From positions 1 to 64,000 of the forward strand of contig NZ_NWTI01000032.1 in the NCBI RefSeq assembly GCF_002531575.1: DNA of 64,000 bases, given 5' to 3'. Positions 16,706 through 26,361 of the stretch are shown one piece after another; position 1 is the stretch's first letter; the number at the start of each line of letters is the position of its first letter. Source of the stretch: Bradyrhizobium sp. Y36. Its GTDB lineage: Bacteria; Pseudomonadota; Alphaproteobacteria; Rhizobiales; Xanthobacteraceae. A program made the translations under genes and the position numbers. Below the pieces are notes generated by a model. It saw only the letters and a program-made list of their open reading frames with translations, searched no databases and was not told where the DNA came from.

Positions 16706-17512
16706 ATGACGCCCTCCCGCGACTGGACCAGGATCCGCTGGGCCGAGACGTCCCCAGCGGAATCGTCGCGCTGGATCGCAGTGCTGCCGCTGGCGGCGAC
16801 CGAGCAGCACGGCCCGCATTTGCCTGTGACCACCGACGTACTGATCGCGGACGCGTATCTTGCGCGCGTGCGCGAGCTTTTGCCTGACGACGTACCGGCC
16901 AGTTTTCTTCACGTTGAACCCGTCGGGATTTCCACCGAGCATATCGACTATCCGGGCACACAGACGCTGCCGACGGAGACTGCGCTGCGGCGATGGACCG
17001 GTATCGGCGAGGACATCGCGCGACGCGGCGTGAGGAAGCTCGTCATCGTCACCAGCCATGGCGGCAACAGCGCGGCAATGATGCTGGTGGCGCAGGATCT
17101 TCGCGCGCACCAGAAGCTGTTCGTGGTGACGACGTCGTGGTCGCGGCTGTCGAGCGCCGACAGCTTGTTCCCCGCGGAAGAGGTACGCCACGGCATTCAC
17201 GGTGGCGCCGTCGAGACCTCGATCATGCTGGCGCACCATCCCGATCAGGTGCGCAAGGACGCGATCGCGAATTTTCCCGCGAGCAGCATCGCCATGGAGA
17301 AGCAATATCGCTGGCTGTCGACGCAGCGCCCGGCACCGTTCGCCTGGCAGGCGCAGGATCTTCATGTCAGCGGCGCGATCGGCAATGCCACATTGGCCGT
17401 GGCCGAAAAGGGCAAGCAGTTGATCGATCGCGGCGCGACGGCTTTTTGCGAGTTGCTCGGCGAGGTCGATAACTTCGACGTGAACAGGCTCGCCAAGGGC
17501 CCGCTCGGATAG
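16706..17512 (+). CDS. Creatininase-family amidohydrolase
   Basis: From ATG 16706 the product is 268 residues. Metal-binding motifs of the creatininase/FAPy-deformylase fold are clear: LPLAATEQHGPHLPVTTD (Glu, His and Asp ligands) and VTSHGGNSAAM, with a later Glu in HGGAVETS. Members hydrolyse cyclic or formyl amides, including creatinine, formamidopyrimidines and mycofactocin precursors. Opposite lies an NMT1/THI5-type importer operon, so a heterocyclic amide taken up by that system is a reasonable guess. The specific substrate cannot be read from the motifs. Confidence 0.8.
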   Translation: MTPSRDWTRIRWAETSPAESSRWIAVLPLAATEQHGPHLPVTTDVLIADAYLARVRELLPDDVPASFLHVEPVGISTEHIDYPGTQTLPTETALRRWTGIGEDIARRGVRKLVIVTSHGGNSAAMMLVAQDLRAHQKLFVVTTSWSRLSSADSLFPAEEVRHGIHGGAVETSIMLAHHPDQVRKDAIANFPASSIAMEKQYRWLSTQRPAPFAWQAQDLHVSGAIGNATLAVAEKGKQLIDRGATAFCELLGEVDNFDVNRLAKGPLG

Positions 17513-17652
17513 CCTGCATCCCGTTACAATCATTAGCGAAAACCCTTCAGCCCGGGAGCCGAATCGTCGCATTCGAACCGGACGCGAAGAGCCTCCGTCC
17601 AATTGGGCACGCGGGCCACAACGGACCGCCTCAACCCCGGATGGAGTTTCAC

Positions 17653-17916
17653 ATGTCGATCAAGACCAAGATTGCCGCCGTCGCTCTCGCTGCCCTCGCC
17701 GTGACCGGCAGCATCGCGTCCACCACCACCTCGGCCGAAGCCAAGCAGCCCGGCTGGGTCTGGGGTGTGGGCGCCGGCATCGCCACCGCCGCCGTCGTCG
17801 GCTCCGCGATCGCCGCCAGCAACGACCCCTATTACTACGGCTATCACCGCTGCGGCTGGGTCGCCCAGTACAACGCTTTCGGCCAGTACGTCGGCCGCGT
17901 TCGTACCTGCTACTGA
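17653..17916 (+). CDS. Small secreted protein, Gly/Ala/Tyr-rich
   Basis: From ATG 17653 (GGAG upstream at 17643-17646) the product is 87 residues. A signal peptide (IAAVALAALAVTGSIAS) precedes cleavage near AEAKQ; a hydrophobic Gly/Ala stretch follows (VWGVGAGIATAAVVGSAIAAS). The tail has Tyr clusters and two cysteines (RCGW, RTCY) that could pair. Small proteins of this type are common in Bradyrhizobium with no known function. A strong terminator lies shortly downstream, so the gene is transcribed alone. Confidence 0.7.
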   Translation: MSIKTKIAAVALAALAVTGSIASTTTSAEAKQPGWVWGVGAGIATAAVVGSAIAASNDPYYYGYHRCGWVAQYNAFGQYVGRVRTCY

Positions 17917-17993
17917 TCCGAGTACCTGAGGCCGATCTCCTACGTGGATCCTGCGTCCGACACGGGCGCCTCATCCACCCCGTGTCGTGCCCC

Positions 17994-18033
17994 GACCCGC
18001 CCGGTTGTCCCCCCGGGCGGGTCATTCGTTTTT
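17994..18033 (+). terminator. Rho-independent terminator
   Basis: A G+C stem (GACCCGCCCGG at 17994-18004 against CCGGGCGGGTC ending at 18023) is followed by ATTCGTTTTT. It lies about 80 bases after the small secreted protein gene. The remaining non-coding bases up to about 18290 show an AT-rich patch near 18110-18140 that may hold the porin promoter. Confidence 0.75.
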
Positions 18034-18289
18034 GGGCTCGGCTGGAATTGTTGCAAGCCCGTCACACCGAAGTGCGAACCGTTCTGTGCGGCAAACCGCG
18101 CCAGTTGCTATTGCGAATTAATCGCAATAATATCTGCAACAGGATCTGGAGCCTGGGAAGAAATCGCGTCGGATCGAGATCGACTCGACCACGCGGAACG
18201 AGTCAGGGACCAGATGACAAGATCGTCGCGAATCGGCAGGGATGTCGGCTGCGGCGAGTGGGATACATTTGCGTTTGGGGGCGGGCGTC

Positions 18290-20284
18290 GTGACGTTGAG
18301 GGGTTATCGTTTCAGATACTTGCGGACGGCCGCGGCAATCGCCTCGGGCGTGCTGGCATTTCCCGCGACGGGTCGCGCGGCCGATTTGCCCCTCAAGGCA
18401 ACCGCGCTGAAAGCGGTCTATGACTGGACCGGCCTCTATATCGGCATGCATGTCGGCGTCACCCGCGGCAACTCCGCGGCGACATTGACCGATCCCACGC
18501 TGGCGACCGACAACAACGTCTTCACCGGCGCGACTGGCGGCGTCCAGGCCGGCTACAACTGGCGCCTCAATTCGGGCCTGCTGCTCGGCGTCGAAGGCGA
18601 CATCTCCTTTCCGAACTACATGCCCTCGAACCACGTCGTATCGTCCGCGGCGACGGCGCTCTCGGGCGCCGAGGAGCGCTGGGACTATGTCGCGAGCCTG
18701 CGCGCGCGGCTCGGCTACACCAGCGGCAATTGGCTGTTCTATGCCACCGGCGGCGCGGCGTTCACCGGCGAGCGTTTCCTCTCGACGCCGACGGGCGGCG
18801 TTGAAGAGAAGGTGCTGCACACGCGGTTCGGCTGGACCGCCGGCGGCGGCGCCGAATACGCCTTCGCGCCGCATTGGACCGCGCGGCTCGAATATCTCTA
18901 CAGCAAGTTCGAGAACGCCAACGTCACCTTCCCCTCCGGCGCACAATATGCGTCGTCGATGGATTTTCACAGCCTGCGGCTCGGCCTCAACCGCAAGATC
19001 GACTGGCCGGGCGTGCCGACCTACAATCCGAAGTCGGACATCATCGACACCGAGTCGAACCGCTGGGAGATTCACGGCCAGTCGACCGCGCTGGGCCAGG
19101 GCTACCCCGCGTTCCGCGCGCCCTACACCGGACCGAACAGCCTGCTCCCGTCGCCGGATTTCCAGCAGACCTGGAGCAATTCGCTCTATCTCAACGCGCG
19201 GCTCTGGGACGGCGGCGAGGTCTATTTCAATCCCGAGCTGCTGCAGGGCTTCGGCTTCAACAACACCACCGGCGCCGCGGGCTTCCCCAACGGCGAAGCG
19301 CAGAAGTCCGGCTTCCCCTATCCGCATTTCAACGCCTCGCGGCTGTTCGTGCGCCAAACCTTCGGCTTCGGCGGCGAGCAGGAAGAGCTGGCCTCCGGCC
19401 AGCTCCAGCTCGCCAGCAAGGTCGATGTCTCGCGTCTGACCTTGCAGGTCGGCAAATTCTCGGTGGTCGACGTGTTCGACGGCAATTCCTATGCGCACGA
19501 TCCGCGCAAGGATTTCATGAACTGGTCGATCTGGGCGTCCGGCGCCTTCGACTATGCCGCCGACAAGCTCGGCCTCGGCTATGGCGCCACCGCCGAATTG
19601 AACCAGAAACAATGGGCCCTGCGCGCCGGCTACTTCCTGATCGGTGCGGAATCGAACTCCAGCAATTTCGACATGAACGTCGGTCGACGCGGCGAATATG
19701 TGATGGAGCTTGAGACGCGCTATTCTCTGTTCGGCCGGCCCGGCAAGCTGCGCACGCTCGGCTTCTTCAACAGCGCCTATTCCGGCAGCTACCGTGAGAC
19801 GCTGGACAATCCCGCGTTCGGCGTCGACATCAGCCAGACCCGCCGCGGCCGCATCAAATACGGCTACGCGTTCAACCTCGAACAGGCCATCACCGACGAC
19901 ATCGGCGTGTTCGGCCGCTGGAGCTGGAACGACGGCCGCAACGAGATCATGGCTTTCACCGACATCGACCGCAGCCTGTCCGGCGGCGTCTCGGTGAAGG
20001 GAACGACATGGGGCCGGCCCGACGACGTCGTCGCCATCGCCGGCGCCATCAACGGCCTCTCGCAGGACCATCGCGACTTCATCGCCGCCGGCGGCCTCGG
20101 TCCGCTGATCGGCGACGGCCAGCTCAACTACCGACGCGAACGCGTGTTGGAAACCTACTACGCCTACGCGCTGAACAAGGCGCTGACCTTTACCGCCGAC
20201 TATCAGCTCATCGTCAACCCCGCCTACAACGCGGATCGTGGCCCGGTGTCGGTATTCTCAGGGCGACTGCACGGCGAGTTCTGA
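18290..20284 (+). CDS. Fused outer-membrane protein: Omp25/31-like barrel plus OprB-type carbohydrate porin
   Basis: About 664 residues from a GTG at 18290. This start is chosen because a basic n-region and hydrophobic signal (YLRTAAAIASGVLAF to GRAADL) follow directly; an ATG at 18242 would add 16 unlikely residues. Residues about 45-240 look like the small eight-stranded barrel of rhizobial Omp25/Omp31 proteins (YDWTGLYIGMHVG, GVQAGYNW, RLEYLYSKF). Residues about 250-664 look like an OprB carbohydrate-selective porin (VDVSRLTLQVGKFSVVDVFDGN, DPRKDFMNW, ending in a strand with terminal Phe). The C-terminal Phe suits BAM-dependent insertion. Two barrels in one chain is unusual. A hairpin repeat follows the gene. 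Confidence 0.78.
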   Translation: MTLRGYRFRYLRTAAAIASGVLAFPATGRAADLPLKATALKAVYDWTGLYIGMHVGVTRGNSAATLTDPTLATDNNVFTGATGGVQAGYNWRLNSGLLLGVEGDISFPNYMPSNHVVSSAATALSGAEERWDYVASLRARLGYTSGNWLFYATGGAAFTGERFLSTPTGGVEEKVLHTRFGWTAGGGAEYAFAPHWTARLEYLYSKFENANVTFPSGAQYASSMDFHSLRLGLNRKIDWPGVPTYNPKSDIIDTESNRWEIHGQSTALGQGYPAFRAPYTGPNSLLPSPDFQQTWSNSLYLNARLWDGGEVYFNPELLQGFGFNNTTGAAGFPNGEAQKSGFPYPHFNASRLFVRQTFGFGGEQEELASGQLQLASKVDVSRLTLQVGKFSVVDVFDGNSYAHDPRKDFMNWSIWASGAFDYAADKLGLGYGATAELNQKQWALRAGYFLIGAESNSSNFDMNVGRRGEYVMELETRYSLFGRPGKLRTLGFFNSAYSGSYRETLDNPAFGVDISQTRRGRIKYGYAFNLEQAITDDIGVFGRWSWNDGRNEIMAFTDIDRSLSGGVSVKGTTWGRPDDVVAIAGAINGLSQDHRDFIAAGGLGPLIGDGQLNYRRERVLETYYAYALNKALTFTADYQLIVNPAYNADRGPVSVFSGRLHGEF

Positions 20285-20312
20285 GGGGCAGCTCAGGCGC
20301 GGCCCGCGCGCG

Positions 20313-20395
20313 CCTCGTCGTTCGAGACGCCCGCTCTCGCGGGCTCCTCAGGATGAGGCTAAGCAACTACTTGCGCGCGTCTCGAAGGATGGGCC
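20313..20395. repeat. Extragenic palindromic repeat
   Basis: CCTC at 20313 and GAGG at 20358 close a hairpin whose inner stem is GCCCGC/GCGGGC, followed by a partial second unit (GCGCGTCTCGAAGGATG). The sequence style matches dispersed repeats of Bradyrhizobium and Rhodopseudomonas. It lies between two converging genes. Confidence 0.55.
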
Positions 20396-20451
20396 GCGGA
20401 CATGCGCCTCAATGCGATTTCCTTTCCCGGTGAGGAGAGGAGCTAAAACCT

Positions 20452-22527
20452 CTACGCCGCGCGGATCGCATCCAGGAACTTGCCGACCTCGATCTTGAGG
20501 CGGGTGCTCTCGCCGGACAGTGACTTGGCCGACGCCAGCACGTTGGAGGACGCCGATCCGGTCTGGCTCGCGCCGCGCTGCACGTCGACGATGCTGGCGG
20601 AGACCTGCTGGGTACCGCGCGCGGCCTGCTGCACGTTGCGGGAAATCTCCCGCGTCGCGGCGCCCTGCTCTTCGACCGCCGAGGCGATCGCGGATGCGAT
20701 CTCGGACATCCGGGTGATGGTGTCGCCGATCGCCTTGATGGCGCCGACGGACTCCTCGGTCGCGGTCTGGATACCCGTGATCTGCTGGCTGATCTCGCCG
20801 GTGGCCTTGGCGGTCTGCTCGGCCAGCGCCTTGACCTCGGAGGCGACGACGGCGAAGCCGCGCCCGGCCTCGCCAGCCCGCGCCGCCTCGATGGTGGCGT
20901 TGAGGGCGAGAAGATTGGTCTGGCCCGCGATCTGGCTGATGAGCTCGACGACGTCGCCGATTCGTCCCGCGGCCCTTGCGAGCTCGCCGACATGGTCGTT
21001 GGTCCGCCCTGCCTGCTGCACCGCCTCGCCGGCGATGCGTGCGGAGTCCTGCACCTGGCGGCTGATCTCGTCGACCGACGAGGCCATCTCCTCGGCTGCC
21101 GCGGCGACGGTCTGCACGTTGGTGGAGGCCTGTTCGGAGGCGGCCGCGACCGTCGCGGTGACCTTTTCAGATTGATCGGCCGCGCTCGTCAGCGTTCCCG
21201 CAGATGCTTCCAGCTCAGACGAGGCCGACGACACCGTGTTGATCACATCGCCGATCATGGCTTCGAAGTCGCGCGCGACCTGATCCATGCGCTGGCTGCG
21301 CCGGAGCTTCGCATCGGCCTCGACCGCGGCCGCCTCGTCGGCGGCCTTCTTGGCGAGCAGTGAATCCTTGAAGTGCTGCAGCGAACCCGCCACCTGGCCG
21401 ATCTCGTCATCGCGTCCCGTCGCGGGGATCTCGACCTCGTGCTGTCCGGCGGCGAGCGTTCCGATCACGTCCGCGATCCGGCCGAGCGGCGTCACCACGC
21501 GCCTGCGCAGCATCATGGTCACGCCACCGAGCGTTCCGAGCAAGGCAAGCACGGCCACGCCCGCCAGCGCCAGCATCGCCAGGGCGCCGTTGCGCGCAGC
21601 CGTGGCGCGCTCGGCCGCTTCGGCCAGCGCGGCGTCGCGCACGCCGTAGAACATCTGGATGGCAGGGACGATGACGGTCGCCAGTTCGTCGGCTGTGCCG
21701 CTGTACTTGCCGTCAGCCCTCGCCGCGGGCATCTCCTTCTCCACGACCGGCGCGGCCTTTCCAAAATAGGACTCCGTCGCCGCCTTCAGCGCGGTGGCGA
21801 TCCGGGGCGGATTGCCGAGCTGCTGCATGGCGGCTTCGATGCGCTCGCGGTCGGCTTCCACACGTCCCTGCATGCGGTCCATCAGCGAGAATTCGGCGGC
21901 CACGAGCGGACGGCGCGCGGACAGCGCCGGCGACAGCGTAGCGGCGCGGCTGCCCGCGGAGACGCGCAGATCCTGCGCCGTCCGCGCCAGGCTCAGAAAC
22001 GCCGCAAGCGAGGAATCGGCGTTGACGACCTGTCCTTCGAGCCGGTTCATGATGGGCTCGATGTTGCTGATGACCTCCGCAACGGCGGGCAGGAAGCCCT
22101 TGACCACAGCACTGTCGCGCGCCGCCAGGGGCACGCTCATCGCGCGATCCGCCGCCGTGGTGACGTCCTTGAGCCGGCGGGCGGCACGATCCAGGGTTTC
22201 GATCATCGCTGCGCCGTCATCGAGCACCATGATGGCGCGCCGTGCGGCCTCGAAGCCGGCATCGGCTGCTTTTGCAGCCTTTCCGGCGGCTTCGTTCTGG
22301 GCCTGCGTCGCAACGCCTTCCTGGAAGATGGGGGAGATGTAGGGCGCGCGAAGTCCGGCGACGTGCTGGCTGACCGTCAGCATCGCACCGAAGGCATCGA
22401 CGGTCTTGATCGCGTCGGAGCGGTTCGTGAAGATGCGCGCCTGGGGTATCAGCACCTCGGCGCCGAGGATGACTGCGAAAACCGTCACCGTCAGCATCGA
22501 CAGCGCGAAAAGTTTCCCGATACGCAT
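20452..22527 (-). CDS. Methyl-accepting chemotaxis protein
   Basis: A 691-residue chemoreceptor. Membrane helix 1 spans residues about 7-27, a long helical periplasmic sensor about 28-310 with no Cache motif I can name, and membrane helix 2 about 315-340. HAMP spans about 341-390 (GRDDEIGQVAGSLQHFKDSL). The cytoplasmic coiled-coil bundle follows, with the conserved signalling tip at about 528-575 (ISQIAGQTNLLALNATIEAA and EVKALAEQT). It should couple CheA/CheW to an unidentified ligand. No che genes are nearby, so it is an orphan receptor. ATG 22527 is preceded by GGGGG-type purines. Confidence 0.9.
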   Translation of the reverse strand: MRIGKLFALSMLTVTVFAVILGAEVLIPQARIFTNRSDAIKTVDAFGAMLTVSQHVAGLRAPYISPIFQEGVATQAQNEAAGKAAKAADAGFEAARRAIMVLDDGAAMIETLDRAARRLKDVTTAADRAMSVPLAARDSAVVKGFLPAVAEVISNIEPIMNRLEGQVVNADSSLAAFLSLARTAQDLRVSAGSRAATLSPALSARRPLVAAEFSLMDRMQGRVEADRERIEAAMQQLGNPPRIATALKAATESYFGKAAPVVEKEMPAARADGKYSGTADELATVIVPAIQMFYGVRDAALAEAAERATAARNGALAMLALAGVAVLALLGTLGGVTMMLRRRVVTPLGRIADVIGTLAAGQHEVEIPATGRDDEIGQVAGSLQHFKDSLLAKKAADEAAAVEADAKLRRSQRMDQVARDFEAMIGDVINTVSSASSELEASAGTLTSAADQSEKVTATVAAASEQASTNVQTVAAAAEEMASSVDEISRQVQDSARIAGEAVQQAGRTNDHVGELARAAGRIGDVVELISQIAGQTNLLALNATIEAARAGEAGRGFAVVASEVKALAEQTAKATGEISQQITGIQTATEESVGAIKAIGDTITRMSEIASAIASAVEEQGAATREISRNVQQAARGTQQVSASIVDVQRGASQTGSASSNVLASAKSLSGESTRLKIEVGKFLDAIRAA

Positions 22528-22767
22528 CTTGGGTCCCCCGAGCAGATTTCTGCAATGGCGAAAACCTAGCGAGCGGCCACTAAGGGGTCGTTAAGCAAAG
22601 ATCCGTAGTTCCGCGGAGCGTCAGGTCGTCGCGGAGCGCCCTTGAGGCGCATGGGACACGGGTTCCCGGCAGCACGAATGCGCAGAATTGCCGGCACTTC
22701 CTCGCAGAATACCTATATCAATGGCTTGTGCCGCCGTCCGGCCACACTTGCTTACCTCCGGAACATC

Positions 22768-24063
22768 ATGCTCTCGCTGGAACTCGTCATCGTCGTCGTC
22801 CTGATCGTCATCAACGGCCTGCTCTCCATGTCCGAGCTGGCCGTGGTTTCGTCCCGCCCGGCGCGGCTGTCGCTGCTTGCTGCCAAGGGCGCGCGCGGCG
22901 CCGAGCGGGCGCTGACGCTGGCGGCCGATCCCGGCAAGTTCCTCTCGACGGTGCAGATCGGCATCACCCTGGTCGGCGTGCTCTCCGGCGCGTTCTCCGG
23001 CGCGACGCTCGGACAGCGGTTGGCGCAATGGCTGGTCGAGCTCGGCCTGTCCTCCGGCGTCGCCGACATCGTCGGCGTCGGCATCGTCGTCACGCTCATC
23101 ACCTACGCCACCCTGATCGTCGGCGAGCTGGTGCCGAAACAGGTGGCGCTGCGCGACCCCGAAAGCATCGCGGTGAGAGTTGCGCCGGCCATGCACGTGC
23201 TCGCGAAGGTCTCGCTGCCGCTGGTCTTCCTGCTCGACCTCTCCGGCAAGCTGATCCTCACCTTGCTCGGCCGCGGCGGCAAGGCCGAGGAGAAGGTCTC
23301 GGAGGACGAGATCCATCACCTCGTCAGCGAAGCCGAGAGCGCAGGCGTGCTCGAGCCCGGCGAGAAGGAGATGATCGCCGGCGTGATGCGGCTCGGCGAC
23401 CGGCCGGTCGGCGCCGTCATGACGCCGCGCACGGAGGTCGACGAGATCGACCTCAACGACGATCCCGCCGCCATTCAAGAGATCATCGCCAAGAGCCCGC
23501 ATTCGCGCTTTCCCGTCTCCGACGGCGACCGCGACAAGCCGATCGGCGTGCTCCAGGCCAAGGACCTGCTGGTCGCCTACATGAACGAACGCACGCCGGA
23601 CCTGCGCGCGCTGGTGCGCGAGGCGCCGGGCATCCCGGCATCGGCAGACGCGCGCGACGTGGTGACCATCCTGAAAGCCGCGCCGGTTCACGTCGGCTTC
23701 GTCTACGACGAATATGGCGGATTCGAAGGCATGGTGACGGCCGCCGATATTCTCGAATCGATCGTCGGCGCCTTCCATTCCGAGCAGGGACCGCCGGAGC
23801 CCGCCTTTGTCAGGCGCGCCGACTCGTCGCTCCTGATTGCCGGCTGGATGCCGGTGGACGAGTTCGGCGAGCTGCTCGGCATCGAATTGCCGCCGCACCG
23901 CTACAACACCGTGGCGGGTCTGGTGCTGCAACAGTTCAGCGTGCTGCCTAACGTCGGCGACGCCTTCGACTTCGGCGGCTGGCACATCGAGGTGGTCGAC
24001 CTCGACGGACGAAGAATCGACAAGATCCTGGCGAGCCGGTTGACCGAGGTCGAGACGGGGTGA
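22768..24063 (+). CDS. CNNM/CBS/CorC-domain membrane protein (hemolysin-family, HlyC/CorC)
   Basis: From ATG 22768 the product is 431 residues. Order: CNNM transmembrane domain with about four helices (1-170, including ELAVVSSRPARL and IVGELVPKQVALRDP), a paired CBS domain (about 200-330, with GAVMTPRTEVDEID and FEGMVTAADILESIVG), then a CorC/HlyC C-terminal domain (about 345-425). Family members act in magnesium/cobalt export or membrane integrity; the old name hemolysin is misleading. It stands alone, followed by a convergent PilZ gene. Confidence 0.87.
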   Translation: MLSLELVIVVVLIVINGLLSMSELAVVSSRPARLSLLAAKGARGAERALTLAADPGKFLSTVQIGITLVGVLSGAFSGATLGQRLAQWLVELGLSSGVADIVGVGIVVTLITYATLIVGELVPKQVALRDPESIAVRVAPAMHVLAKVSLPLVFLLDLSGKLILTLLGRGGKAEEKVSEDEIHHLVSEAESAGVLEPGEKEMIAGVMRLGDRPVGAVMTPRTEVDEIDLNDDPAAIQEIIAKSPHSRFPVSDGDRDKPIGVLQAKDLLVAYMNERTPDLRALVREAPGIPASADARDVVTILKAAPVHVGFVYDEYGGFEGMVTAADILESIVGAFHSEQGPPEPAFVRRADSSLLIAGWMPVDEFGELLGIELPPHRYNTVAGLVLQQFSVLPNVGDAFDFGGWHIEVVDLDGRRIDKILASRLTEVETG

Positions 24064-24094
24064 GTTGAGCGAGCGTGCGAGCGCCGGCTCACGC

Positions 24095-24334
24095 TCACCC
24101 GAACCGCACGCCAATCCGCCGCTCCTTGCGCCAGACCACGGTGCACGACAGATGCTTGGCGTCGGCGGTTACGAAAAGCGTGAAATGTTCGGGAATGCCG
24201 ACGGGGCTGGTGACGTCGAGCGCCGCGCCGGTGTCGGAGAGGTTGCGCACGGTGCAGTCGATCGCGCCGCCGCCGAACTCGATCGTTCCGGCCTTCAGCA
24301 CGCGATGTCTGGCTTTGTCGCGTCGTTCTTCCAT
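24095..24334 (-). CDS. PilZ-domain protein
   Basis: From ATG 24334 (a GTG two codons earlier is possible) the product is 79 residues, a stand-alone PilZ domain. The N-terminal basic motif KARHRVLK and the NLSDTGAAL motif correspond to the two c-di-GMP contact elements (RxxxR and D/NxSxxG), followed by the barrel strand RRIGVRF. It probably binds c-di-GMP and acts through a partner. No cyclase or motility gene is adjacent, apart from the chemoreceptor about 1.6 kb away. Confidence 0.82.
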   Translation of the reverse strand: MEERRDKARHRVLKAGTIEFGGGAIDCTVRNLSDTGAALDVTSPVGIPEHFTLFVTADAKHLSCTVVWRKERRIGVRFG

Positions 24335-24433
24335 GGGCACATTCTACACCCAGAGTTGAACCAAATATTAACGCCCCTTCGCGCGCGGCGTCTCGCGCGC
24401 GGACCGGTATTGTCGTAGGGCGAAGCCGTGCTG

Positions 24434-26059
24434 CTACTGCGCCGGCTCGAACGTCTCCGCCCGCGCCATCCGCCAGGCGTCGCGGAAACGCGGGTCTTCG
24501 GTGCCTTCGAGCAGCTCGCCCGGACGCAGCGACGGATAGAGCTGCGCGAAGGATTGCACCTGGGTCGTGGACGTCCGCTGGCTGAAATGAATCGGGCGCA
24601 GCTGCTGCGGATGCTCGAGCCCGGCCGCGGCGATCAGCTCGGTCAGCGAGTGCAGCGTCGCGTGGTGATAATTGTGCACGCGGTCGATCTTGAGCGGCAC
24701 GTAGAGCGCACGCGCACGGGTCGGATCCTGCGTCGCCACCCCGGTCGGACAGCGGTCGGTATGGCAGCTCAGCGACTGGATGCAGCCGAGCGAGAACATG
24801 AAGCCGCGCGCCGAATTGCAATAGTCCGCGCCGATCGCCATCGCGCGCGCCATGTCGAAGGCGGTGGCGATCTTGCCGGAGGCGCCGATCCTGATGCGGT
24901 CGCGCGCGTTGATGCCGATCAGCGCGTTGTGGACGAAATTGACGCCCTCGCGCATCGGCATGCCCAGATGATCCATGAACTCCAGCGGTGCCGCGCCGGT
25001 GCCGCCTTCGTTGCCGTCGACCACGATGAAATCCGGATAGATGCCGGTTTCCAGCATCGCCTTGCAGATCGCCAGGAATTCCCAGGGGTGGCCGATGCAG
25101 AGCTTGAAGCCGGTTGGCTTGCCGCCGGACAGGCGGCGCATCTCGGCGATGAATTGCATCATGCCTGTTGGCGTCGAGAACGCGCGATGCGAGGCCGGTG
25201 AGATGCAATCCTCGCCCATCGCGACGCCGCGGATCTTGGAGATCTCCTCGGAGACCTTCGCCGCCGGCAGCACACCGCCATGGCCGGGCTTGGCACCCTG
25301 GCTGACCTTGAGCTCGACCATCTTGATCTGGTCGTCGGTCGCGACGCGCGCGAAGGCCTCGGGATCGAAGGTGCCGTCGAGATGACGGCAACCGAAATAG
25401 CCGGAGCCGATCTCCCAGATGATGTCGCCGCCCATCTCGCGGTGATAGGGGCTGACGCCGCCCTCTCCGGTGTCATGCGCGAAGCCGCCCTTCTTGGCGC
25501 CGGCATTGAGCGCACGCACCGCGTTGGGGCTGAGCGCGCCAAAGCTCATCGCGGAGATGTTGAACACCGAGGCTGAATAGGGCTGCTTGCAATCGGGGCC
25601 GCCGATGCTGATGCGGAATTTCTCCTCCGCATGCGCCTTCGGCGAGACCGAGTGGTGCATCCACTCATAGCCCTCGCGGTAGACGTCCTCCTGGGTGCCG
25701 AACGGGCGCTTGTCGAGCTCCATCTTGGCGCGCTGATAGACCACGGCGCGGGTATCGCGGGAGAACGGCATGCCGTCCTTCTCGCTCTCGAAGAAATACT
25801 GCCGCATCTCCGGGCGTATCTCTTCGAGCAGGAAGCGGATATGCGCCGCGATCGGATAGTTGCGCAGCACCGCGTGGCTCTTCTGCAGCAGATCGCGAAT
25901 TCCGAGCAGCGTCAGCGCGCCGAAGATCAGGATCGGGACCAGCAGGATGTCGAAGATCTTGCGATCGACGATACCGATGCCGATCAGCAGCGCGGTGACG
26001 ACCGCGCAGATCGTCAGCACGATGAAGCGCGGCGAGAATGGCAGCAGCAGGGTTTCCAT
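24434..26059 (-). CDS. FMN-binding glutamate synthase-family protein, membrane-anchored
   Basis: From ATG 26059, preceded by GAGGGG, the product is 541 residues; a GTG at 26137 would add 26 polar residues. Two N-terminal membrane helices (FIVLTICAVVTALLIGIGI and the next one) are followed by the FMN-binding barrel of the glutamate synthase large subunit: NISAMSFGALSPNAVRALN, AKPGHGGVLPAAKV, VDGNEGGTGAAPLEF. A 3Fe-4S-type Cys cluster lies in SLGCIQSLSCHTDRCPTG. The glutaminase domain of GltB is absent, so it cannot use glutamine by itself. Such stand-alone homologues have uncertain substrates. A 520-base spacer with a repeat follows upstream. Confidence 0.82.
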   Translation of the reverse strand: METLLLPFSPRFIVLTICAVVTALLIGIGIVDRKIFDILLVPILIFGALTLLGIRDLLQKSHAVLRNYPIAAHIRFLLEEIRPEMRQYFFESEKDGMPFSRDTRAVVYQRAKMELDKRPFGTQEDVYREGYEWMHHSVSPKAHAEEKFRISIGGPDCKQPYSASVFNISAMSFGALSPNAVRALNAGAKKGGFAHDTGEGGVSPYHREMGGDIIWEIGSGYFGCRHLDGTFDPEAFARVATDDQIKMVELKVSQGAKPGHGGVLPAAKVSEEISKIRGVAMGEDCISPASHRAFSTPTGMMQFIAEMRRLSGGKPTGFKLCIGHPWEFLAICKAMLETGIYPDFIVVDGNEGGTGAAPLEFMDHLGMPMREGVNFVHNALIGINARDRIRIGASGKIATAFDMARAMAIGADYCNSARGFMFSLGCIQSLSCHTDRCPTGVATQDPTRARALYVPLKIDRVHNYHHATLHSLTELIAAAGLEHPQQLRPIHFSQRTSTTQVQSFAQLYPSLRPGELLEGTEDPRFRDAWRMARAETFEPAQ

Positions 26060-26361
26060 GATCCCCTCTTCCGCCAGCGGCAGGCGTTTGGGGGACGGGG
26101 ATTGGGAGGATACCTGCGTCTTGATGTCGTCGGCCACGATCCGATCCTCTCGCCAGCATGAGGCGGTACGATACGCCCTCGCCTGTCATACGGATATGAC
26201 GCGGCCCTTGTTTCAGGCTAGCGAATTCGGCCGAGACAAATCAATCAGCCGAGAGGATAGGCTTTTGCAGTGCAGCAGAGGGGATGGGGGCGGAGAGGAT
26301 CGCCGTGCGGCGGGCCCTGAATGGGCTGCGGTGGCCCACGCTGGAATCCACAAGCTCAGCT

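Noticed and set aside
18203..20071. Leftward 600-codon open frame opposite the porin gene
   Set aside because: Glu/Ala/Arg-rich shadow of a real gene; the porin frame ends with a terminal Phe strand as expected.
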